Below are positions 54,250 to 64,000 of a stretch of 64,000 nt of DNA, piece after piece. Source of the DNA: Diphasiastrum complanatum (taxonomy: Eukaryota; Streptophyta; Lycopodiopsida; Lycopodiales; Lycopodiaceae); the NCBI GenBank assembly GCA_029204225.1, contig MU831938.1:31711-95710 (forward strand), written 5' to 3'. A program made the position numbers and the translations under genes. Positions within the stretch are counted from its first letter, which is position 1. Each line of letters begins with the position of its first letter. Under the pieces are notes generated by a model. It ran no database searches and was not told the origin of the DNA. It worked only from the letters and a program-made list of their open reading frames with translations.

Positions 54250-54790
54250 AGAAACAAGAAACTAGATTCCTAACAACATTTGACAGTCCAAGAATCAAGA
54301 AACACTCATTTCTTGATGCTTAGAATGCCCAAGAACAATCAAGAACTGGAAAGTAAGAGAGTATGCAAGATCTACACCATATTCCAGCCTATTTAGTTTA
54401 CTTGAATGCTGATTTCTACCTTATTCAATAAACAAGAAGTGAATTCTAATCCACAACTAAGTAAGAAACTAGAAAACAAGAAATTAGTTAATCCACAATG
54501 CAAGGAATTCATGCTCATAGAAATTTCACTCAAGAACATTGCCATGAACAAGGAGCTTAGAAATCATCAAGAACTCGTGGAGGATCCTCTTTATTTGCTC
54601 AAAAGAACTTGACAATACATTCAAACCTCCCTCACAAGAGAGGGGAGCCCTTAAATAAGCAAGAAGGCTGCCCATGTGGAGCCCAAGTGGCAATTCCACC
54701 AAATTAGAAATTACATGTGGAATTTGCCCTTCCACTAAAGGTCACCATCAAAAGATGGCTCACTCTAGCTAATTTAAGGGGGGGTCTACA
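54250..54790 (-). repeat. LTR-like repeat, minus copy (partner of 42128-42760)
   Basis: On the minus strand: GGTGGAATTGCCACTTGGGC, a TTATTTAAGG TATA-like box, CTCTTGTGAGGGAGG, and AGCAAATAAAGAGGATCC as a poly(A)-type signal. A run TTAAGGGGGGG on the plus strand lies at its right edge. Confidence 0.65.
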
Positions 54791-55568
54791 TTTATTTACA
54801 AAGCCTAGGAAATATGACTAGCTCCTACATGGTCGTTCCTTCTCTGGGATACACCATGTAGGCTCACATAGATATTTCACTGTCATCCTAGCTAGTAATT
54901 TCTCGGCTCTCATGCTCGGCTCTCAGCTTCTTCTGCTCTCCTCCTTTCAAGACCTCTTCGGTCATGGGTGAGAGGTATTCTGTGTCTTCGGCTTGGCTCA
55001 ACATCTGGGGATTCTCTGGAATCTGCTAACAGAACCAATTTGCTTGTATTGAAATGAAGATCTGAACATGAGGAGCAACTCTAGTTTGCCCCTATTTATA
55101 GTGGAGAGGAGGGCCCTGGCCTCAAAATCCTATTGGCCCATTTCTACCTCCATAACTATTCATATTAAAAAAGAGCGAGAGCCCATTCAATAATTGGAGG
55201 TAACCAATTTGAATTTGAATTTGAACCAATTTTGGTGGGAGTCCCAACTTTATTCACTAACTTGACATTTAGGCCTGCAACATTAAAAGTCGCAAAAAAA
55301 TAAAAACATGGCTGAGTCGACATACGAATTAGATCTATTAGTAATATAATGTCAGACATCTTTAAATGGTGCACTGTACTCGTAAGCCAAAGGCACGGGA
55401 AGTAAAGATAGATCTAAGATACCAATGGGCCAAAATAAGAAAGGACCCAAATAGTTCTAAAATGCAATTTGGATTTTAATCTTTTTTATGATAGTCAAGT
55501 TATTATGGCACACGGTTTTTAGGTGAACCAAAAACCCTAACCCTAACTTCGTCTATAAGTAGGGATGT
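54791..55568. other. no gene seen
   Basis: No recognised family. Minus-strand 55010-54890 has a short polar open stretch (DTEYLSPMTEEVLKGGEQKK) that could be coding but stands alone. Confidence 0.4.
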
Positions 55569-56857
<1,289 letters not shown>

Positions 56858-56869
56858 TAGTATTAGAGG
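56858..56869 (+). promoter_or_regulatory. possible F4 primer binding site, degraded
   Basis: TAGTATTAGAGG resembles TGGTATCAGAGC with three transitions or changes. The preceding base does not give a clear LTR end. Confidence 0.3.
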
Positions 56870-57149
56870 ATTGCATGGCTGTCTCATATGCCTATTCGTT
56901 TCTTTGCAATCTCTCTTTCATGGCAGTCTAAGACTCCTACATTGATAATCCGATTCAACGTAAAGAACAGCTCATATATCCATTCTCTAAGTAATCCATG
57001 ATCCTGTTATCAAGATGCTAGCTTCTCTAGTTTGAACCATAGGTTTATTGGATTACTAGTTTCTAGGACTTATAATACAACTTAGCACATTTTTAGTTCT
57101 ATAGAGCTGATTCATTTAGTTTGTATTTTACCTCTGCTACTCGATTACA

Positions 57150-57990
57150 ATGGAAGGTTCAACCTCGGAGATCCGCTTGATCAACAGAGATGACTTCCAC
57201 ATGTGGAAGTTTAAGATGAGGATGATCTTGATCGAGAAAGAGCTTTGGGTATACGTAAACAGTTCAATAGCCAAACCGACGAACATGAACAACTTCCAGC
57301 TTGGGAAGCAAAGGATGGCAAGACACTTGCCACTGTATCCCTGAACCTAAAAGACACTCAAATCGATCATGTATCTAACTGCACCACCTCCAAAGAAGCG
57401 TGGGATACACTTACAAGCATCTACGAGACCTCAAATGTTTCCACTTGTCTCTTCTTGAGGAAGAAGGTATTGACATTTAGAATGAGTGAAGGCATCTCAG
57501 TAAGCAACCATCTGAATGAGTTCAAATAGTTGCTAAACCAACTGGCTGCAATAGGTTTGCCTATCTCAGAAAAAGACTCTACCACGTCTCTTCTTGCCAG
57601 TCTTCCATCCTCCTACGACAATTTAGTGTTGATTCTTAGCAATACTCCTGCGCTGTCTCTCCAAAAATTGACAGCAAGTCTGTTGCAAGAAGAAGTTAGG
57701 AGAAAAAGCTTGTCTGCGACAATGAGTACCAAATCCATGGCACTCTACTCAAACAACAGCAGTCCAAGAAGAAAAAGAACTTCAAATATAAGAAGACAAA
57801 GGCAGAACATCCAATAGCATGGCAACTACAACAACAGCAACACAGTTAATCATCGTCCAAGACCAAACTAATTTGCTGATACTACAAAAGAACCAACCAC
57901 GACATCAAAGACTGTCGTATCCTCAAGCATAATGAAGCGAGGAAGAAGATGCAGTAGCAACAAGAAGGCAACTCTGACACAATCAGAGGT
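57150..57990 (+). pseudogene. F4 Gag, frameshifted
   Basis: MEGSTSEIRLINRDDFHMWK, FKMRMILIEKELWVYVNSS, then frame change to AWEAKDGKTLATVSLNLKDT, KEAWDTLTSIYETSNVSTCL, and after a stop in place of Gln LLNQLAAIGLPISEKDSTTS. A knuckle-like YYKRTNHDIKDC near 57875 lacks its first Cys (stop). Confidence 0.87.
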
Positions 57991-58545
57991 TTGAAAGATG
58001 ATGATAAAGCATTGATGGTACAAGATCAACCCAGTAGAGATGCCCATCAATGGTATCTCGATTCAAGTGTTTCTCAGCACATGACGCCATGCAAAGACCT
58101 CTTTTCTACACTCACAACTACAAAATCAAAGTATATCTTCTTTGGTGACTCCAGTTCACATCAAGTCGAAGGCCAAGGCTCTATTCGACTACAATTCTTT
58201 GATGGCATCACTAGGCAACTTAATGGTGTACTTTATGTACCCAAGTTAACTAAGAACCTATTGTCTATTAGCAAGATCACAGATCAGGGCTATAGAGCCA
58301 TGTTCACTGCCGGCCGATGTACTATCTTAGATGAGAATTCAAAAGAAATCCTTTCTGCTTATAGAGAAGGAAATTTGTATATACTGAGTCATGATTTTTC
58401 ACTTTATGTGAGTTGTTCAGATGCTAATTTATGGCATTCAGTTGATTCCAAGGCACCGTTTGAAGCCTACTATGGCTACAAACCAAGTTTGAAACACTAC
58501 GTGTTTTCGGATGTCTCTGCTATGCACAAGTACCGTTTGATCTGA
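57991..58545 (+). pseudogene. F4 protease, pre-integrase and integrase tail
   Basis: WYLDSSVSQHMTPCKDLFST corresponds to protease with DSGA changed to DSSV, so it is probably inactive. VLYVPKLTKNLLSISKITDQ and NLWHS mark the pre-integrase region, which passes directly into SKAPFEAYYGYKPSLKHYVF, the integrase end. The catalytic DDE core is deleted. Confidence 0.87.
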
Positions 58546-58614
58546 GGAAAAAGTTGGACCTAGTAAGCTGCAAAAACATCTTCATCGGCTACTCAACATC
58601 ACACAAAGCATATC

Positions 58615-60530
58615 GTGTATGATGTTGTTACAGGCCAGATCTCAGTCAGTCGCGATGTTGTCTTTCTTGAAGACAAGTATCATGATTTCAAGCGGAAGCA
58701 GCCAATGCAAGAATATGCCATAGCAGCTCCATCCTCCATCTATAGGCAACGACCTATGACTGTTCAAACAACGGAGTTCATTCCAACGACTCCACTTATC
58801 GTCAATGGGCCTAGACCCATGATTGTTCAACCTCAAGATGCTACGATCTCAGTCATTCACCAAGGAGAATCATCCACTCAAGCACCTGCAGTTCGAAAGT
58901 CTGCAAGACAATGACATCAACCTGATCGTTTCATCCCTCATGTGTTCATCAGTCATGATGAACCTGCCACTATTGCAGAAGCACTGTCAATGCCCGATGT
59001 AGACAAATGGAAAGTTGCCATGAATGCTGAGTATCAGTCTCTAATGAAGAACAAGACCTGGAGTCTTGTCAATCCTCCTACATGTGTAAAACCAATTGAC
59101 TCCAAATGGATCTTCAAGCTAAAGCTTAAACCAGATGGATCAATATCCAAATGGAAAGCTAGACTGGTGGTTAAAGGATCTGAACAAGTATATGGGATAG
59201 ACTGCACTGAGACCTTTAGTCCAGTGGTAAAGCATCAGTCTATTTGTACCTTATTGGCTATAGCTGTTGCAGAAGATCTGGACATTCACCAGATGGACGT
59301 CCAACGACATTCCTACATAGATATATACAAGAAGACGTGTTCATCTATCAACCAAAAGGTTATGTCCTTCAAGGCAAGGAGCATCTGGTATGTAAATTGC
59401 ATAAGGCAGTGTATGGTCTGAAGCAAGCTCCGAGGGCCTGGTACGGATAAAATAAATCGTTTCTTGTTGCAGCACAACTTTACCTCCTATTCTGCAGATT
59501 TGAATGTGTATCTAAACGAAAAGGGGCAAGCTATGTCATAATAGCACTATACATTGATGATTCTCTAATCATCAACAATTTAAATCAATTACTACTAGAA
59601 ACCAAATTCTTACTCTCATCAGAGTTCGAGATGACTGCTTTAGGTCCAGTCCATTATCTACTTGGAATGGAGATTCACAGAGATCACACAAGCAGAAGGA
59701 TCACCATAAGCCAACAATCTTACCTAATCAATGTACTTCGCAGATATGGCATGGAGGATTGCAAACCCATAGATACTCCTATGGATCCAAGATACAAGCT
59801 ATCCAAAGACATGTGCCCCAAAATGAAGGCAGATCAGCAAGAAATGTGCAAGTACTCCTATCAGTCAATCATAGGCTCTATCATGTACTCTATGATCTGC
59901 ACACAACTTGATCTTGCATATGCTATGAGCACACTATCACAATTCACGTCCAATCCAGGCCTACAACACTGGAAAAACTCTGTAAAGAATTCTGAAATAC
60001 ATTCAAGCCTCAAGCACTATGCTTGAGTTATAACGGCAACACAGAAGCCTGCACTCCCCCTGACTACCTATTCAGATTCCAATTGGGCAGGAGGCGTGGA
60101 TACCAGAAAATCCACATCAGGTTATATTTGTTTCCTTGCAGGAGGACCCATTTCATGAACAACAAAAAACAGAAATACATTTCATTGTCCTCTACAGAAT
60201 CCAAATATGTTGTAGCTACATCGACAATGAAGGAGATCATTTGGTTGAGGAGACTGCTGTAGGATCTGCAATTCCCATAGATCGGTCCAACAATACTCCA
60301 GTGCGACAATCAGAGCTGCATAGCTCTACCTCTGAACCCACGTACTCATGCTAGACCTAAACACATAGAAGTCCATTTTTTTAGAGAGAAAGTTCAGAAC
60401 CAAGATGTACTAAGTTACTGCCATACAGACAGTATGTTGGCTGATATTTTGACAAAGCCATTGTCTAGAGATAAACATTCTACCTTAGTAGATATGATAA
60501 AACTCAATTGCAGTTCAGATTCATAGTAGT
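58615..60530 (+). pseudogene. F4 RT and RNase H, frameshifted
   Basis: Linker, then KWKVAMNAEYQSLMKNKTWS, DSKWIFKLKLKPDGSISKWK, CTETFSPVVKHQSICTLLAI; frame change, KLHKAVYGLKQAPRAWYG; VIIALYIDDSLIINNLNQLL (palm YIDD), ALGPVHYLLGMEIHRDHTSR, IGSIMYSMICTQLDLAYAMS; RNase H STESKYVVATSTMKEIIWLR, CDNQSCIALPLNPRTHARPK and DSMLADILTKPLSRDKHSTL. Several stops and frame changes; the best preserved stretch is 59631-60026. Confidence 0.88.
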
Positions 60531-60533
60531 TAG

Positions 60534-60545
60534 CTTAAGGAAGAG
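60534..60545 (+). promoter_or_regulatory. F4 polypurine tract
   Basis: TTAAGGAAGAG directly before the TGTTGG start of the 3' LTR. Confidence 0.75.
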
Positions 60546-60817
60546 TGTTGGAATTTAATCTAACTCCTACTCATCCCAACAACCCTTATTCCTTCTCTGA
60601 TTTTTACTCTCTCAAATGAAACCTACAAAAAATGAACTGTTTTTTAACAGTATGCATATTTGAACTAATTGTCGCCACAGTCTGCATTTTTACTCAGGTT
60701 TTTCCACAAGCAAAAAAACCCGACACCTGACATTGTCGCTTCTTTTTACCTTAATTTGCCACTAAGTGTTTAGCGACACTTATGAAAGATGTTTTTTGGG
60801 CCATTTAGGCACTTAGT
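60546..60817 (+). repeat. F4 3' LTR, truncated to ~272 bp
   Basis: Matches the 5' LTR up to GGGCCATTTAGGCAC and then diverges completely. Confidence 0.85.
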
Positions 60818-61788
60818 AGAGGTCATAATCCTTGCCATTCAACTCATTTTATCTGTGCTAGTTGATAGCTGTTAGCTAGCGCTTCTCCTTGTGCTACTTG
60901 TAGTCATGTTTATCTGTGTGAGTGGTTGTGGTTAGAATGGGACATATAACTGGAAACCTAATAGGAGATGGCATTATAGTTCCAAAGCGACCTCTATTGA
61001 TCCATATACCTCTCTATTTGATTAGGTTGGTTTGACCTATGCTAAGCCCCTATAGGCGTTATTGATATCTAATTCATTCTTAGAGGACGTTAAACAATAT
61101 TCTCAACACCAATCCTAAATACTTTCAATATGAAACGTGAATCTCAAATATCTCACTCATTTTGAAAAATTTGAAAAGCCTTAAAATAGGTTAAAAGTCA
61201 AAAGTACATTTCTAAAAGTTGCAGGTGCTTTTGAAATGTTAATATCCCTATTTTTTAGTGTGAAAATTGTTTGAGGTTGTGTATTTAAACATATGGTGCG
61301 ATAGCAGTAAATAAGATTTTCTAGTAGGCTAGAACTTCACAAATGAATGCCACTATGAAGGATTTTAATAGCCAATGATTTGATCACTTGCTAATATATT
61401 TTCACCAAGAAATATAAAGACATCAAACTAGTTCAATTGCAAAAAATACTTTATAGGTATTATGAAATGCTATATAAAAGCATTTATTATATCACTATTC
61501 ATATAAGATTAGCATCAAACTAACATCATCGAAATTGCTATAATCAATATAATGATCAAACATCATTTAATGCCATTAGTGCATACGAGAGAACAAAACA
61601 CAAAACCAACATAAATTAGAGTAAGTAGTCTATTTTGGATTACAATTTGGGACCTCCCTCATGTACTATCTAAAGATATAATCTCCCTCATGTACCTATC
61701 TAAAGCTATAATCTAACTACAAAATAGTTATTACAATCATTGCATTTATGTTTGCTTAGGGTATACAAAGACAAATGACCATCTTGCA
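60818..61788. other. no gene seen
   Basis: AT-rich sequence, nothing recognised. Confidence 0.45.
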
Positions 61789-62076
61789 CTATTCATTTGG
61801 GGGCCGTGCAATGAGTGCAAGTTGTTGGTTTGGGTTTGTCCATACTGGAGTTGTCCAACAATTGATTGTTCTTTGCTGGTTTAGATCATGTTGGCAATTC
61901 TCTCTCATGGCTTGCACACATGGATTGTAAGAACATTCAAAAGTTTCATGGTTGTTCATGCTATAGTGGCTAGCAATACTTCCTAGGTATGGTTGATTTG
62001 TAGACATTAGCATTATGAGTACATGTATAATGTGACACCAAATTGCTTCGTCTCTTTGGATTAGGTTGCAAGTCTT
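61789..62076 (-). CDS. possible coding exon, unrecognised
   Basis: About 95 open codons end at a TGA/TAG-bounded frame: NLIQRDEAIWCHIIHVLIML, MSTNQPYLGSIASHYSMNNH, ETFECSYNPCVQAMRENCQH, TTPVWTNPNQQLALIARPPN. The second half is Asn/Gln-rich with a polar C-terminus, like the last exon of some plant regulatory proteins. There is no domain I can name and no other exon was found. It may be chance. Confidence 0.22.
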   Translation of the reverse strand, partial: KTCNLIQRDEAIWCHIIHVLIMLMSTNQPYLGSIASHYSMNNHETFECSYNPCVQAMRENCQHDLNQQRTINCWTTPVWTNPNQQLALIARPPNE

Positions 62077-62197
62077 AGATCACCTAATCATTTACTACAC
62101 ATTTATGAATCTTATCGTTCTCTGTCCACACCAATTTCAATCAATGTTAGAACATTTTGATGCACAAAGCTTGTTGATCATCGTGTTGTACTTTTAG

Positions 62198-62335
62198 TTT
62201 CTTAGCTCTATTATGGCGGTCTCCCAATCCAATAGAGTTAAGGTTGAGTAGGGTGACAACACTTTTAGTTTCTTTCCTAGCTCTATTATGGCGAGTCTCC
62301 CATCCAATTGAGTTAAGGTTGAGTAGGGTGAGTAA
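62198..62335. repeat. ~70 bp imperfect tandem duplication
   Basis: Two copies of TTTTAGTTTC..TAGCTCTATTATGGCG.GTCTCCCA.TCCAAT.GAGTTAAGGTTGAGTAGGGTGA. Confidence 0.9.
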
Positions 62336-62649
62336 GGGTAAGTTTTCACTCAAATCATAGTTCTATTGTGTTGGCACTTGATTCTTCTTCTAAGGCGGTT
62401 CTCCTACTAGAAGATGAACCAAATTTAACCCCCTCCTAAAGGCTACCCCAACTAGAAGAGTTTATATTACTAACTAACCTTCTAAATAATCCTACTTAAC
62501 TCCACAAGGAAATAGAGAAACAATGTGAGATAGACAATTATCCCATAAGTACATTCATCATAAAAATAAAACCAATGGGAAAGCCGAGTGGGGCTCGTGC
62601 AACCTACAACAAGGTATTCATTCACCAAAGGAAACACAAGATATAATAA
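62336..62649. other. no gene seen
   Basis: Nothing recognised. Confidence 0.45.
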
Positions 62650-62960
62650 AAAGATAGCACAAAATATTATAGCAATAGCTTATACAAGTGTTATGGAAGG
62701 CCCACCCTCCACTCCTATATATGCCAAGAGTGGTGGGCCCTATGTTCTATGTGCTTATGGGACTAAACTTAAGCTTAACTAAACTCCTTGTGATTCAGAC
62801 ATACATACACAAGATAGCATAAAAGATAGCTCAAAAAAGTTGTCTATTATAGCAATAGCTTATAAAAGCGTTATGGAAGGCCACTCCTATATTACTGCCA
62901 AGAGTGGTGGGCCTATGTTCTAATGTGCTTATGGGACTTAACTTAAGCTTAACTTGTGAA
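62650..62960. repeat. ~150 bp imperfect tandem duplication
   Basis: Two copies share TATAGCAATAGCTTATA.AAG, GTTATGGAAGGCC, GCCAAGAGTGGTGGGC, CTATGTTCTA and TGTGCTTATGGGACT. The copies differ by indels. Confidence 0.9.
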
Positions 62961-64000
62961 GTGACTTCTCTAATCAAATGAAGTGCACTTAACTTAGCTT
63001 ACAATGAACTTAAGATTTAAATCTTAAACTTAGGACTTCCCTAAGTTGAAATATTACAAATGGTTGTTTGTAATAGTTAAACTCAATAGTAAAAGGTTTA
63101 ATTATAAGGGTTTTCCTAAGCCTTTATTTGCTCTACCAATAGATTTTACTTGTGGGCTTACAAAACACGTCACAATAAATTTTTGACATAAGGGCTACTA
63201 TTATCCCCCACTTTATTGGATTGGCGGTCCCACGCCAATGGCAGCTGTGCGTTGCCGGGCTTGTCTCATCGTAGGTCTCCTTGTTGTGGACCACGACCAT
63301 TCTTGAATAAGCTATGATGGCAGATGTTGGAGCAAGTTGGCAAAGAACTACATACCAATAATGGAGCATGTTTTTTAAAAATCCATGCGTTTGCCAAAGT
63401 TCTATCATGTCAAGATGGAGGGCACTTGTCATGGCAGCACAATATATAGTTGAGCCACATTGAGGTGATCCATCTCGATGGCTAGAGGCTTATTGATATT
63501 CAAGAGAATGGGAGGGAGTGAATGATCCTAGTGAGATTGCAAGGGTGCCAAGAAGGCGATGAGGCCGCAATTGTCGGAAAAGTGGCGCCACACCTCTTGT
63601 CCGGGCATTGATGGTACTTCTTATAGAACTGATTGCAAAAAAGGCTCACCACCGTTTGAGAGGGCAGTACTCTAGGTTTATCTGCAAATATGTGGGCGCG
63701 CTGCTAGATAGCGTAAAAATGCCGACTTATTTGCCAAGAACATGGCCCCTCTCCAAGCTGGTGAGGCTCGAGTGCTTGAAACGTTTGCACGGCGTGTGCG
63801 GCACTGCTTGAGATCGGGTATGGAAACCCCACCCCCGCTCTTCTTATGTAGGCTACTTGGCCTTAAAGGCATTGGACTCCAGCATGTCTCGGATTTGGTT
63901 TGCGAAGTGTCACCCGAATGTCGTTCAGGAGGTACCAACTACAAGGGGTGGAGGATGGGAGAAGTGAGAGGTTGAGGAGTTTTGGGAGAGTCAGAAAAAT
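62961..64000 (-). other. possible LTR-retrotransposon edge; no gene recognised
   Basis: On the minus strand AATAAAGTGGGGGA at about 63218-63205 is followed by TAATAGTAGCCCTTATGTC, a form seen at gypsy polypurine tract and 3' LTR borders. The region above it is more GC-rich and open on both strands (frames at 63678-63938 and 63742-63975), but I cannot name a protein. Confidence 0.3.

Noticed and set aside
63678-63975. Open frames on both strands at the right edge as a gene
   Set aside because: Higher GC lowers stop frequency; neither frame shows a recognisable motif.

Overview
The window looks like nuclear DNA of a land plant with a large, repeat-rich genome. The evidence is one recognisable host gene, a plastid-targeted phosphoenolpyruvate/phosphate translocator with a chloroplast transit peptide and GT-AG introns. 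It is surrounded and invaded by decayed Ty1/copia elements, a Ty3/gypsy remnant, LINEs and very long (CT)n/(GA)n tracts. A fern or other seed-free plant is my guess from the overall texture; the sequence does not prove it.

Left third (1-21.7 kb): the translocator gene runs on the minus strand. Exon 1 is at 20872-21336, exon 2 at 17756-17878, exon 3 at 5203-5355, exon 4 at 5003-5088 and exon 5 at 4794-4878. Together they give 304 residues in one frame. The last roughly 110 residues of the family are not visible and presumably lie left of base 1. Introns 3 and 4 are 114 and 124 bp, but intron 2 is 12.4 kb. It holds a copia 3' end, a lone 5' LTR with leader minisatellite, an internally deleted copia element (F5), and two LINE copies separated and followed by CT microsatellites. 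Intron 5 holds two more LINE copies, again alternating with microsatellites. A 144-codon frame with one stop at 1-432 may be part of another gene.

Middle (21.7-26.9 kb): promoter side of the translocator gene, a degenerate duplicated block, a gypsy integrase remnant, a copia RNase H fragment and a 100 bp (AG)n tract.

Right (26.9-60.8 kb): nested and rearranged copia elements. A family-F3 element appears split by a family-F1 element (LTR 28040-28717 to truncated LTR 38718-39045). F1 is itself interrupted by F2 (28917-34361), which has a perfect AAGAC target-site duplication. Further on lie an inverted F2-like 3' end, an F1 leader, a solo-LTR-like repeat, an unrecognised spliced cysteine-rich gene remnant (43318-44822), an F1 fragment with a protease-RT fusion, a second F2-type element (46280-52211, TTTTA duplication) with an internal inverted segment, more copia debris, and a nearly complete F4 element (55569-60817). 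All pol genes are broken. The last 3 kb holds local tandem duplications and no gene I recognise.

Family labels F1-F6 are my own, used only to track related copies in this window. Coordinates of degenerate element edges are approximate unless a target-site duplication or splice site is stated.
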